Shown here piece after piece: positions 14,532-23,631 of a stretch of DNA of 32,928 nucleotides. Positions within the stretch are counted from its first letter, which is position 1; every line of letters begins with the position of its first letter. The notes beneath the pieces were generated by a model that saw only the letters and a program-made list of their open reading frames with translations, did no database searches and had not been told where the DNA came from. A program made the position numbers and the translations under genes. This stretch comes from CAITZA01 sp937915285 (GTDB lineage: Bacteria; Desulfobacterota; Desulfomonilia; Desulfomonilales; Desulfomonilaceae), in assembly GCA_036821825.1 (NCBI GenBank), contig DAISIV010000039.1:1-32928 (forward strand), in the 5' to 3' direction.

Positions 14532-17201
14532 ATGAATTATGGTCACAAACTAGGCATCGTAACCGGCATGATGCTTGCCGTGGTTTCTATATTTGGTTTA
14601 CTGGACACAGCTATTGCTATGGAGGGAAAATTGAACCGTTTCACACTTTCTAATGGTCTTGAAGTGTACGTTAAGGAGGATCATGCCAGAAAGGTAGCAG
14701 CCTTGCAGTTATGGGTCATGGTTGGCAGCGCCGATGAGGAGCCTTCTGAAAAAGGCATCAGCCATCTACTAGAACACATGGCATTTAAGGGCACAGACAG
14801 ACGCGATGTTGGCAAGATAGCGGCGGAAGTGGAAGCTTTGGGAGGAGAAATCAACGCTTATACCAGTTGGGACGAGACGGTGTACTACATCACATCTCCT
14901 TCAACGGCAGTAAACCAGTCGCTGGACATCCTGACGGATGCAGTCCTCAAGCCGAAAATAGATCAGGGCGAACTTGAAAAGGAAAAACAGGTGGTTCTGG
15001 AAGAATTAATGGATTCCGAGGAACGACCTGAGAGAAAGTCGTCCAAGCTTTTGATGAAAACCGTTTATACAAAAAGCCCGTACCAGTATCCGATAATCGG
15101 TTTCAAGGATACGGTCGAGAAGATATCGAGGGATGACATAGTATCGTTCAGAAAGAAATGGTACGTTCCTGAAAACATGTTTTTTCTGATCGTTGGTGAT
15201 GTTGACACTAACCAGGTCTTGTCTGAACTGGAAAAACTGACCCAGGATCTTAAACCGACGGGTTTTTTCAGGCCCCCGAGAGCCTTGGAGCCGGTTCAGA
15301 AAGAGATAAGAACCGCGGCTGTCCGTGACAACAACTCCAGGGAAACTCGCCTTAACATGGCCTTTCACATACCAGCCATTAAATCGAACGATGTAAACGC
15401 CCTAGACCTTCTTGGAGACATCCTTGGCGCAAGAGACAGTTCCAGGCTTGTCAAGACGCTAAAAAAAGACAAGGCGCTGGTGAATTCAATTTCCGCATAC
15501 GCCTTGACTCCCAAAGACCCTGGACTGATGGTTGTTTCGGCTACGCTCGATGCCAAGAATATTGAGGTAGTAACACGAACCGTTATGGAGGAGATTTCAA
15601 GACTCGCCTCTGAACCGCCCTCTCGTGATGAACTGGAAAGGGCAAAAGTACACATTGAGTCTCAGCACATTTATGCAAGAGAGACGGTGCAGGGCATGTC
15701 GCGAAGCATCGGAAGCTTTAGGGCCGACCTGGGCGACGCTTACTACGAAGAAAAGTATCTGACTCTGATTCGCGCAGTGACCCCTGAAGAGATTTCTCAG
15801 GCGGCCAAGGACTATCTCTTTGCCCCAAATGTTACGATTACGGCTTTGATACCTGCTGAGGACGCAAAGGATTTTGAAATTGCGTCGCTATCCCCCATAG
15901 TGGAGTCTTTTGGCTCCTTGCCATCAACTGCTGCGGCCAACGCTAGCGGACCCGACAAGGCTCATGAGACTACCCTGGCCAACGGCATAAAGGTCGTGTT
16001 GCTTCGGGACGACTCCAACCCAGCAGTTTCATTGAGAATAGCCCATCTGGGTGGAAAACGTTATGAAACACGCGAGACAGAAGGGATCATGAACTTCATA
16101 GCGCAGATGCTACCCAAGGGCGCTGGTGAAATGGATGAAGTCCAGATATTCAATCAGGTCGAAGACATGGGTGGCCGGCTTGCCGGTTTCTCCGGGCAGG
16201 ACTCATTTGGGCTTTCCGCGACATTCTTTTCCCGTTTCCTCAATGATGGGCTTGAGCTTCTGGCGAAGATTCATAAAGACCCGACCTTCCCTAAAGAAAA
16301 GCTTGAGAGGGAGAGGTTATTGATCATCAACAGAATCAAGACCGAACCCGATCGTCCGATCCAGTACGCATTCAGCGAGTTGAACAAAATCCTTTTTAAA
16401 AACCATCCCTATGGTTTTAACAAGGAAGGGAACCTCTCCACAGTAGCAGGGTTTAGCTCCGAGGATCTTAAGACGACATATAATCGCTATGCTGTTCCCG
16501 CAAATACGGTGATCACGGTAGTTGGGGATATGGACCCTGAAAAAACCCTGAAAAAAATAACCGAGCTTTTTGGTTCAATCCCTGTCAAAAAATTAGAGAC
16601 ACCGACTGTCCCGGTGGAAGAACCGCTCAAAGGAGTGGATGAAAAGAAAATAGTAATCCCGAGGGCCAAAGCCCATATCGCGATAGGTTTCCCGGCAGTT
16701 TCGTTCTATGATCCTGATCGATATGCCCTGGAAGTTTTGAATAATCTCCTGTCCGGTCAGGGCGGCCGTCTATTTCTTCAGTTGCGTGATCGTGAATCGC
16801 TGGCTTACGTGGTTGCGTCATTCGTGAGACCGGGTGTGGCCCCTGGATTGTTCGGGTTTTATATCGCTTGTGACACATCCAAAATAGACAACGCTGTTGA
16901 TGGTCTATTCAGGGAGGTTGGAAAAGTAAGGGCAGAAACCTTAACGGATAAAGAGGTCAAAGACTCGATCAATAACCTGGTAGGGAATCATCTCATCAAC
17001 CTTCAGAGTTCATGGTCACGTTCCGAAAACTCAGCGCTAAACACACTGTACGGCCTGGGTTATGACTATGATGCTGAATACATTAAGAAAATCACCGCAG
17101 TCACTCCGCAGGACGTAAAAAGGGTGGCGGAGAAGTATCTGAATCCCAAAAAATGCGCTATTCTCAAAATCCTCCCCGAGGGAGAAGACAAAACCAGTTA
17201 A
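14532..17201 (+). CDS. Zinc protease of the M16 (pitrilysin) family, two-repeat form
   Basis: An 889-residue protein has an N-terminal signal peptide (hydrophobic core GMMLAVVSIFGLL, cleavage near residue 29), so it should act in the periplasm or outer membrane. The inverted zinc motif HLLEH is at 78-82, and the distal ligand is in VVLEELMD (about 157). The second half (about residue 470 onward) repeats the M16 fold without HxxEH. It begins with HETTLANGIKVVLL and includes the substrate-binding R/Y region (GQGGRLFLQLRDRESLAYVV), as in active/inactive pairs. In-tandem fused halves are common for periplasmic peptidases of this family. ATG 14532 has AAAGGGGAATCGA upstream. The role is probably peptide degradation; the substrate is unknown. 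Confidence 0.92.
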   Translation: MNYGHKLGIVTGMMLAVVSIFGLLDTAIAMEGKLNRFTLSNGLEVYVKEDHARKVAALQLWVMVGSADEEPSEKGISHLLEHMAFKGTDRRDVGKIAAEVEALGGEINAYTSWDETVYYITSPSTAVNQSLDILTDAVLKPKIDQGELEKEKQVVLEELMDSEERPERKSSKLLMKTVYTKSPYQYPIIGFKDTVEKISRDDIVSFRKKWYVPENMFFLIVGDVDTNQVLSELEKLTQDLKPTGFFRPPRALEPVQKEIRTAAVRDNNSRETRLNMAFHIPAIKSNDVNALDLLGDILGARDSSRLVKTLKKDKALVNSISAYALTPKDPGLMVVSATLDAKNIEVVTRTVMEEISRLASEPPSRDELERAKVHIESQHIYARETVQGMSRSIGSFRADLGDAYYEEKYLTLIRAVTPEEISQAAKDYLFAPNVTITALIPAEDAKDFEIASLSPIVESFGSLPSTAAANASGPDKAHETTLANGIKVVLLRDDSNPAVSLRIAHLGGKRYETRETEGIMNFIAQMLPKGAGEMDEVQIFNQVEDMGGRLAGFSGQDSFGLSATFFSRFLNDGLELLAKIHKDPTFPKEKLERERLLIINRIKTEPDRPIQYAFSELNKILFKNHPYGFNKEGNLSTVAGFSSEDLKTTYNRYAVPANTVITVVGDMDPEKTLKKITELFGSIPVKKLETPTVPVEEPLKGVDEKKIVIPRAKAHIAIGFPAVSFYDPDRYALEVLNNLLSGQGGRLFLQLRDRESLAYVVASFVRPGVAPGLFGFYIACDTSKIDNAVDGLFREVGKVRAETLTDKEVKDSINNLVGNHLINLQSSWSRSENSALNTLYGLGYDYDAEYIKKITAVTPQDVKRVAEKYLNPKKCAILKILPEGEDKTS

Positions 17202-17226
17202 CGGGCATGATTTGGTAACAAACCAC

Positions 17227-17355
17227 ATGATTTCAGGACGAGGCGCGGTCGGTATATGGCCGCGTCTACTAATTGAGGGTATGCCGATATACGAGAAAGA
17301 GGAGATCCTTGCCGACAGGCTTGAGGTGTTTCTTTTCACCGGGGGTCAAATTTGA
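17227..17355 (+). CDS. Possible 42-residue protein coupled to hflX
   Basis: A short frame runs from ATG 17227 to TGA 17353-17355, the stop sharing bases with the TTG start of hflX (TTGA). Its translation (MISGRGAVGIWPRLLIEGMP...FLFTGGQI) looks protein-like with balanced composition. A TTG at 17212 is an alternative start. There is no strong ribosome binding site. An internal ATG at 17281 has GAGGGT close upstream and would give a 24-residue peptide. It may be a leader that couples hflX translation or an unannotated microprotein. No family recognised. Confidence 0.4.
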   Translation: MISGRGAVGIWPRLLIEGMPIYEKEEILADRLEVFLFTGGQI

Positions 17356-19049
17356 GTCTGGTGCAAGGTTTGACCAAAGGGATTAAACCCTCGCAGCATG
17401 CACGTCTCGAGAAGCTGGCGGCCCGTAAAATTTCTCCTGACCGGATAATTACACAGGAATTCGCCAGGGCTTTGACAGAGCTTTCATTTGAACTCGGACA
17501 ACAGGTTGGCGTCCTGGTTGACCGCAAGGGTAAAATTTACAAGGTTCTGGTTGGGGACGCCCGGTCTATACTCATTCCAAAATTGAACTCATGGCGGGTT
17601 GGAGCCGGTAGGCTTCGCGGTCTGAGGTTCCTGCACACCCATCTGAAAAACGAGCCTTTGAGCCAGGAGGATCTGACCGACCTTTGTTTGTTACGGTTTG
17701 ACCTGGTTGCGGCCATTGGCGTGGATTCCCAAGGACTCCCTCAAGACGCCTACATAGCTCATGTCTTGCCACCAAACCCTGAAAGGAAGGTCTACGAGAC
17801 TCTAGCTCCAATTCCTCCCTCTCAACTGGATACCGATTTCACAGGCTTTGTTCGGGCGCTTGAGGATGAGATAGACAGGTCTGTAAAGTCTGTGGATCTG
17901 GACAAATCACGGGAGCGAGCCTACGTGATCGGAAGAACCCAAGGCAGAAGTTGGGAGATTGAGGAAAGCCTGGCAGAGCTGATCGAATTAGCAAAGTCGT
18001 CTGGACTGCAGGTTGTCGGAACGGCCACGCAGAAACGGGATTCGGTAGACCCTCATTTTGTGGTGGGAAAGGGAAAGCTGAGGGAAATAGTGGTGGACGC
18101 TCTTCAAAAAGGAGCGGGGCTAATGATTTTTGACACCGAACTAACCCCGGCGCAGGTGAAGGCAATCGCAGACTTCACAGAACTGAAAGTCCTGGACCGT
18201 TCACAGGTCATTCTCGATATTTTTGCACAGAGGGCAAAGTCTCGTGAGGGAAAACTGCAGGTAGAACTGGCTCAATTGAAATACGCGCTACCAGGGCTAA
18301 GGGAAAAGGACGATGCGCTATCCCGGCTGACTGGAGGAATTGGAGGCAGGGGTCCGGGGGAAACAAGGCTGGAAATCGACAGACGCCGCATTCACAGCAG
18401 GATAGGGTTCCTTGAAAAGCAGATAGAAAAGATATCCAGAAACAGAGCGCTTCGCCGCGGTTTAAGAAACCGGAGACACATACCGGTCATTTCAATTGTG
18501 GGATACACAAACGCGGGAAAATCTACATTGCTCAACAAACTGACCAAATCGAACATCCTTGTAGAGGACAAACTTTTCGCCACTCTGGATCCAACAAGCC
18601 GAAGACTGAGATTCCCCAAAGAAACGGAAGTCATTATTACTGACACTGTGGGTTTCATACATGAACTACCAGAAGAGCTTTTCACTGCTTTCTCAGCCAC
18701 TCTCGACGAACTGAACGACGCGGATGTGCTCCTTCATGTGATTGATTGTTCTAATCCGGCATTTGAAAAGCAACTCAAGTCGGTTGAAAAAATTCTTGAG
18801 CGACTTGACCTGACTCAGATACCGCTGATTCGGGTTTTTAACAAGATTGACCTGTGTTCAGAGGAGATTGTTCTGAATATATGCTCATCTTACAATGGGA
18901 TACCGATCTCGGCCCTTAACTCCAAGACATTCCCTCCTTTGATCCACCGACTCGAGGATGAGGTATTGAAGAGTCTCGTTCAGGACGACGAAACTGACCA
19001 TGACCTTACAGTTATAGAAACAAGGTTTATAGATGACCCAAAACAATGA
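17352..19049 (+). CDS. hflX: GTPase HflX, long form with extra N-terminal domain
   Basis: HflX is a ribosome-binding GTPase that splits stalled or heat-damaged 70S ribosomes. The canonical part starts near residue 188 (RAYVIGRTQG) and includes the HflX-specific VGKGKLREI region, DRSQVILDIFAQRAKSREGKLQVELAQL, the glycine-rich GGIGGRGPGET, G1 GYTNAGKST (384-392), FATLDPT, DTVGF (G3) and NKID (G4). The first 187 residues are an additional domain with LHTHLKNEPLSQED (95-108), resembling a JAMM metal site. The total of 565 residues exceeds the E. coli protein by about 140. The start is TTG 17352 with GGGGG 6-7 nt upstream. It overlaps the preceding small frame and, by 17 nt, the following membrane-protein gene, suggesting co-translation. 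Confidence 0.93.
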   Translation: MSLVQGLTKGIKPSQHARLEKLAARKISPDRIITQEFARALTELSFELGQQVGVLVDRKGKIYKVLVGDARSILIPKLNSWRVGAGRLRGLRFLHTHLKNEPLSQEDLTDLCLLRFDLVAAIGVDSQGLPQDAYIAHVLPPNPERKVYETLAPIPPSQLDTDFTGFVRALEDEIDRSVKSVDLDKSRERAYVIGRTQGRSWEIEESLAELIELAKSSGLQVVGTATQKRDSVDPHFVVGKGKLREIVVDALQKGAGLMIFDTELTPAQVKAIADFTELKVLDRSQVILDIFAQRAKSREGKLQVELAQLKYALPGLREKDDALSRLTGGIGGRGPGETRLEIDRRRIHSRIGFLEKQIEKISRNRALRRGLRNRRHIPVISIVGYTNAGKSTLLNKLTKSNILVEDKLFATLDPTSRRLRFPKETEVIITDTVGFIHELPEELFTAFSATLDELNDADVLLHVIDCSNPAFEKQLKSVEKILERLDLTQIPLIRVFNKIDLCSEEIVLNICSSYNGIPISALNSKTFPPLIHRLEDEVLKSLVQDDETDHDLTVIETRFIDDPKQ

Positions 19050-19746
19050 ACGTGGAAAGCTTCTCTTGTCTGTCACCCTGCTTACAATGATCTTTGGGGT
19101 GACTTCTTTTCTTGCCTTTACCGGTTACCTGAAACCGATAATTGACGATTTGCATTTCATGTTCAGCGGCAAAGAGAACCTGAGAGCCTACATTGAGAGT
19201 TTCGGGGCGTTAGCTCCTCTGGCGTTCATTTCCATTCAGGCATTGCAGGTAGTATTTGCGCCTATTCCTGGGGAACTAACAGGCGCTGTGGGTGGATTCA
19301 TCTTCGGGGTATGGCCTAATGTCATTTATTCCACCATAGGTTTGAGCATCGGTTCATTGCTGGCGTTCCTTGCAGCCAGAATCATCGGACTGCCATTGGT
19401 TAAACTTGTAGTAAGCCACAAGAATCTGGAGCGATTCGATTTCCTCACACACAGGAAAGGCATACTTGTGGCCCTGGCCTTTTTCACCATTCCCGGGTTT
19501 CCAAAAGATATCCTATCCTACATTCTTGGACTCAGCCCCATGAGTTATCTAACTTTCTTCCTTGTGTCTTCACTCGGTAGGGTACCCGGAACAATAATGC
19601 TCAGCTATAGCGGGGCTGCCGTTTACGACGAAAACTGGACTCTGCTGATAACTCTCACCATCGTATGCGCCATCCTTATTTCCCTGTTCTATTTTCTTAG
19701 GGAACGTATAGAACTTTGGTTAAAGAGCAGGAAAGACAAGTCATAG
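19033..19746 (+). CDS. TVP38/TMEM64-family (DedA-like) membrane protein
   Basis: A 237-residue integral membrane protein. An N-terminal helix (residues 10-32) is followed by the VTT/SNARE-associated Golgi-type domain. The conserved PGELTGAVGGFIFG loop, the re-entrant GSLLAFLAARIIG segment, and the IPGFPKDILSYILGLSPMSY and GRVPGTIML motifs are all typical. Family members are linked to lipid scrambling or transport; the substrate here is unknown. ATG 19033 overlaps the end of hflX by 17 nt, so the two are probably translated together. A basic tail (KSRKDKS) should be cytoplasmic. Confidence 0.9.
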   Translation: MTQNNERGKLLLSVTLLTMIFGVTSFLAFTGYLKPIIDDLHFMFSGKENLRAYIESFGALAPLAFISIQALQVVFAPIPGELTGAVGGFIFGVWPNVIYSTIGLSIGSLLAFLAARIIGLPLVKLVVSHKNLERFDFLTHRKGILVALAFFTIPGFPKDILSYILGLSPMSYLTFFLVSSLGRVPGTIMLSYSGAAVYDENWTLLITLTIVCAILISLFYFLRERIELWLKSRKDKS

Positions 19747-19870
19747 TTGGAGATTTGAAAGAAGCGATCATTAAAATAGATATATTCAAGAATATTATTG
19801 ACCGACTCATTGTTTTTGTTTAACACTTGATCCTGACTTAAATTAATCGCTTTGGTGACAAATTGCTACG

Positions 19871-20323
19871 TTGGGACAGACGGAGTTTTTTGTATCAGCG
19901 AAATTGGGCGTCCCCGAATTGAGAAATCCCAACTTTATGAAATTTATAAAGCTGTTGGAACAGCTAAACAAATCCGGCAAGATTCCGGCCAAGGAGTGCA
20001 GGGCCTGCGGGAAAGTGTATTGCGATTTGTATCAATACATTTGGGACACTGAAGCCAAGTCCCAGACAATGGAAGACGCCGGTGGAGTTATGGACAAGGC
20101 GTTCACTATGCTTTACAGGAACTGCTCCTGCGGGAATACCCTCGTGCTGACTCTCACGGGCGACACATTCCCGGAAATTACCGATTTCTGGAACGCCATG
20201 CGGCTTCAGGCTGAATCCGGACATGAGTCGCTCAAGGAAGTGGTCACCAGCTTTATGTCGGACTGGGAGGCATACATCATCAAGAATACTCCCTGCAAGA
20301 GAACCATTCGGCACAGGTCCTGA
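19871..20323 (+). CDS. Cysteine-rich protein of unknown function
   Basis: A 150-residue soluble protein with two cysteine clusters: CRACGKVYC (about 43-51) and NCSCGN (about 84-89), probably one zinc-binding ribbon. The C-terminal half is helical and rich in Ser, Glu and Lys. I do not recognise a family. The only early start is TTG 19871, with no clear ribosome binding site; ATG at 19937 (residue 23) is the alternative. The stop directly abuts the ATG of the HAD phosphatase gene, so the two, and argJ behind them, look like one operon. Confidence 0.7.
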   Translation: MGQTEFFVSAKLGVPELRNPNFMKFIKLLEQLNKSGKIPAKECRACGKVYCDLYQYIWDTEAKSQTMEDAGGVMDKAFTMLYRNCSCGNTLVLTLTGDTFPEITDFWNAMRLQAESGHESLKEVVTSFMSDWEAYIIKNTPCKRTIRHRS

Positions 20324-20968
20324 ATGTCTACAGCGCCATCTAGAATACCGCCTACCGACATCATCTTTGACTTGGGAAAGGTGCTTGTGCCTTTCGATTG
20401 GGACATTGCATTCAGGAGACTGATTCTACATGTGCCGGAAGATATAGGGCGTCTTGTTGTGGAAGATCGGAAGACGTTCATGGTCAATCTGGCTCTGCCC
20501 TGTAAACAACTGGAATGCGGTCAGATCACTTTTGAGCAATTTTTCGTCAAGATAAGGGAGATTACCGGACTGGACGCATCACTGGAGGCCTTCCGCGACA
20601 TATGGTGTGACATATTCTGGCTGAATGACGAGTTGGTAAAGATCGGCTCCAAACTGACCCAAAATTATTCGTGCTGGCTGATGTCGAACACCAGTGAGGC
20701 TCACTATAGATGGATAACCACTAGGTTTCCATCTATTGAGTTTTACCGTAAAGCCGCACTTTCATACGAACTTGGACATATGAAACCGGATCGCCAATAC
20801 TATGAAAAGGCGCTTGAACTCTTTGGAATCGATCCGCTAAAGGCCGTCTTCATTGACGATATCCAGGAAAACCTAGATGGGGCTTCTCTTTTCGGAATCC
20901 GAACCATAAAATATGAGACCAATGAATCCTTGATCCGGTTATTATCTGATTACGGAGTGGAAGTGTAG
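20324..20968 (+). CDS. HAD-superfamily hydrolase, YihX-like
   Basis: A 214-residue HAD phosphatase of the IA type. Motif I is DLGKVLV (near residue 16), where the nucleophilic Asp is present and the second position carries Gly instead of Asp, as in YihX-like sugar phosphatases. Motif II is the SNT in LMSNTSEAH, motif III is the Lys in GHMKPD, and motif IV is FIDD. The cap is the small helical type. The substrate is unknown; glucose 1-phosphate is the YihX substrate but cannot be assumed. ATG 20324 immediately follows the stop of the preceding gene. argJ starts 2 nt after its stop. Confidence 0.88.
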   Translation: MSTAPSRIPPTDIIFDLGKVLVPFDWDIAFRRLILHVPEDIGRLVVEDRKTFMVNLALPCKQLECGQITFEQFFVKIREITGLDASLEAFRDIWCDIFWLNDELVKIGSKLTQNYSCWLMSNTSEAHYRWITTRFPSIEFYRKAALSYELGHMKPDRQYYEKALELFGIDPLKAVFIDDIQENLDGASLFGIRTIKYETNESLIRLLSDYGVEV

Positions 20969-20970
20969 AA

Positions 20971-22188
20971 ATGGGGAACAATCACGGAATTTGCGCGGAA
21001 ATCAGTGTGGATGGATTTAGATTCGCATCAGTATCTGCGGAGGTAAAAAAAATCGGACTGGTCAGGCTGGATCTGGGAATGATTTTGTCTGATCGTCCGT
21101 CAGTGGTAGCTGGAGTAACCACCCAGAACCTGGTACATGCCGCTCCTGTAACACTCACCCGTCAAGTTCTGTCTGGTGGCCTTTGTCAGGCCGTCCTTGT
21201 AAACTCCGGCAACGCCAACGCCTACACTGGGCAAGAAGGCCTGGACGACGCCAGGATACTTGTCAAATCGTTATCGGAGAGATTGTCCATAGACCCGGGA
21301 CTCGTGATACCCATGTCCACGGGTGTCATTGGCGCAAGACTTCCGGTGGACCGGATGAAAGCAAGGATTCCGGCTCTCACGGACTCGCTTTCGAACCTCG
21401 GCTTCCATGATCTGGCAAATGCCATAATGACTACTGACACCGTACCAAAGACCTTTTCAATTGACGCAGAACTGTCCAACGGCCCTTTCAGGATTGCCGG
21501 AATGTGTAAGGGCGCCGGGATGATAGCGCCTCATATGGCTACCATGCTGGCCATCATGGTGACGGACATTCGGGTGGAACACACTTTTCTGAATGAGGCC
21601 TTCAGGGAATGCTGTGATTTAAGTTTTAACCGGGTAACTATTGATGGCGACACCAGCACAAATGATACCGCCATAATCATGTCCGGAGGCTCAAAGCTGA
21701 GCCGTGAGCTTTCCACATCCAGGGCCGACAGAGAAAAGTTCTTCGCAGCAATGCAGGAAGCATGCTCAAATCTCGCTGAACAAATTGTCAGGGATGGGGA
21801 AGGCGCAACAAAGATTGTTGAGGTGAGTGTGATTTCAGCCACCGACGACAGATCGGCCGGAGTCATGGCCAGAAAGATAGCAGAGTCTCCCCTTGTTAAG
21901 ACAGCTTTCCACGGTGAGGATCCGAACTGGGGCCGCATCATTTGCGCCGCGGGCAACTCGGGTATAAAGTTTGATCCGTCTGTTGTCGATCTTTCAATCG
22001 GAGAAGTAAAGATTGTAGATAACGGAAAACTTTCGGAGGGAGACTGGGAAACCAGGGCTCATAAGGTAATGCGACAAGAGCGCTTTTCGGTGGTTGTCGA
22101 CCTCAAGATGGGCAACGGCCAAGCAACAATGCTCACATCAGATTTTTCCGAAGAATACGTGACCATAAACGCTGATTACAGATCATGA
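20971..22188 (+). CDS. argJ: Glutamate N-acetyltransferase / amino-acid acetyltransferase ArgJ
   Basis: ArgJ transfers the acetyl group from N-acetylornithine to glutamate in the cyclic arginine pathway; many forms also make acetylglutamate from acetyl-CoA. The 405-residue precursor has the self-cleavage site in CKGAGMIAPHMATML (cleavage before the Thr, giving alpha and beta chains). It also has VNSGNANAYTG, PMSTGVIGARLP, the TIDGDTSTND motif and the C-terminal GEDPNWGRI. The length is normal. ATG 20971 follows the HAD gene by 2 nt with GGAAG upstream. Whether it is mono- or bifunctional cannot be told from sequence. No other arg genes lie nearby. Confidence 0.96.
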   Translation: MGNNHGICAEISVDGFRFASVSAEVKKIGLVRLDLGMILSDRPSVVAGVTTQNLVHAAPVTLTRQVLSGGLCQAVLVNSGNANAYTGQEGLDDARILVKSLSERLSIDPGLVIPMSTGVIGARLPVDRMKARIPALTDSLSNLGFHDLANAIMTTDTVPKTFSIDAELSNGPFRIAGMCKGAGMIAPHMATMLAIMVTDIRVEHTFLNEAFRECCDLSFNRVTIDGDTSTNDTAIIMSGGSKLSRELSTSRADREKFFAAMQEACSNLAEQIVRDGEGATKIVEVSVISATDDRSAGVMARKIAESPLVKTAFHGEDPNWGRIICAAGNSGIKFDPSVVDLSIGEVKIVDNGKLSEGDWETRAHKVMRQERFSVVVDLKMGNGQATMLTSDFSEEYVTINADYRS

Positions 22189-22225
22189 GATCGTAATCAA
22201 AATCTAAATCATTCCCGTCGCAATA

Positions 22226-23479
22226 TCATGAACCGTGTGAGCGCCCTCTGTTACGTACTGAGCTGACCTCGGAGATATTGTTTGATCTGGTCGCAATGGA
22301 TGGAATAACCAGCCTGTGACCCCGTACCAGTTTTCTGTTCAAATTCACGTCCGGGTTAACCCCTGCCAGTTTGTCCTTGCTTGTTCCGTATTTCTTCAGG
22401 ATACTTTTGAGCGTATCCCCCCTGGCAATGACATGATATACATGCGCAGGTTTGTTATCCTGATGTAAGCGTTTGAGTCCGGCTAGCAACTCAGGTTTCT
22501 TCCCGGCCGGTATTCTTAGCGAAAACGATGGTCCATCCGGCGGAGTAGCGCCTCGAACAAGGGATGGGTTAAAGTCAGTCAGTTTTTCATGAGACTCGCC
22601 CAGTGCTTTGGCGACATCTGCAAGCTTGTAAGAGCCATCGACTGTTACGTACTCACTTGTCTCCTGATCGAAGTTCTCCCTCAGCTCTGGGAATCCATAT
22701 TTAGAAGGGTTTTTGGCTATGATTGACAGCGCCTGGAACCTTGGCAGAAATTCACGGGTCTCCTTCTTCAGTTTTCTGCTAGAACAAATATCGTCATATT
22801 CAGTGGCGTCCTCCTGACACAAGACTTTGTTGAGCTTGTTTTCCCCGGAATTGTATGCGCTCAGCGCCAGTCTCCAGCATCCAAACATTCCGTAGAGATC
22901 CTTCAGGTAGAGTAAAGCGGCCTTAGTGGATTTCTCAGGGTCCAGGCGCTCGTCCACATAACTGTCAACCCTTAATCCGTAGCTTCGTGCTGTAGCAGGC
23001 ATGAATTGCCACATCCCCAAGGCGTTGGCTGGAGACCTGGCTTCGGGGTTGGCCCCGGACTCAAGCAAGAAGAGGTAAGCCAGTTCGATAGGCAAACCGT
23101 TATCCTTAACCACCTTCTTTACCATGGGAAGGTACGGTTCAGCCTGGCTGAGATAGTTCCTGGTGGATTCACGTCTCTCGTAGGCATATTCCCTTACGAA
23201 TTTTCGAACTCTCTGGTCGTTTTCTTCAAGTGGGATGGATGGATACTCGCCGGATTTCGGTCTGCCCGGCCTTAGTTTGTCCGCTCCAAAGGACAAGGCC
23301 CTTGAGAAAGCGTTAGTTACCGCCTGACCCTCCGCCAGGCCAGACTTGACCAGGCCGTTCTTCGAGCTGCAACCGGATAGGAAAAGGGGTGGGCATATGA
23401 TTAACAACAGGAAGAGCATCGCTGATCTGGGAACAGCAGTTTTGAAGCCCACAGGACTGGATGCTCCAAACACGGTCAC
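22226..23479 (-). CDS. Membrane-bound lytic murein transglycosylase (MltD-like) with LysM
   Basis: A 417-residue lipoprotein that should cleave peptidoglycan glycan strands. The lipobox LSGC places the lipidated Cys at 37, after the hydrophobic stretch LFLLLIICPPLFL. The SLT domain spans about 115-225, with catalytic Glu140 in LFLLESGANP, then ANALGMWQFMPATA, GLRVDSYVDERLDP and ALSAYNSGENKL. The C-terminus carries a LysM repeat (HVIARGDTLKSILKKYG, about residues 350-395) for glycan binding. A degenerate second LysM-like stretch lies between (YVTVDGSYKLADVAKALG). The GTG at 23479 has GGAG 8 nt upstream. It faces argJ convergently with a 37-nt gap. Confidence 0.92.
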   Translation of the reverse strand: MTVFGASSPVGFKTAVPRSAMLFLLLIICPPLFLSGCSSKNGLVKSGLAEGQAVTNAFSRALSFGADKLRPGRPKSGEYPSIPLEENDQRVRKFVREYAYERRESTRNYLSQAEPYLPMVKKVVKDNGLPIELAYLFLLESGANPEARSPANALGMWQFMPATARSYGLRVDSYVDERLDPEKSTKAALLYLKDLYGMFGCWRLALSAYNSGENKLNKVLCQEDATEYDDICSSRKLKKETREFLPRFQALSIIAKNPSKYGFPELRENFDQETSEYVTVDGSYKLADVAKALGESHEKLTDFNPSLVRGATPPDGPSFSLRIPAGKKPELLAGLKRLHQDNKPAHVYHVIARGDTLKSILKKYGTSKDKLAGVNPDVNLNRKLVRGHRLVIPSIATRSNNISEVSSVRNRGRSHGS

Positions 23480-23538
23480 AATTTCAACTCCAAGGGCAAT
23501 ATATCAATAATAACAATGCTATCTGATACTTATCGTAG

Positions 23539-23566
23539 ATAATATCACAAGCGCAGGTCTTGTCAA
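23539..23566 (-). promoter_or_regulatory. Promoter of the lytic transglycosylase gene
   Basis: On the minus strand TTGACA (23566-23561) and TATTAT (23544-23539) are 16 nt apart. Transcription would begin near 23532, about 50 nt before the GTG start. Confidence 0.6.
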
Positions 23567-23631
23567 TGTTTAAGATTGAATCGATAAGGTCTGCTTTTGT
23601 TATAAGGAATCGGCGCCTTTGTTCACCATAA

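Noticed and set aside
22174..22198. Bidirectional terminator between argJ and the transglycosylase gene
   Set aside because: GATTACaGATC/GATCGTAATC forms a bulged 10-bp hairpin, but neither strand has a following T run.
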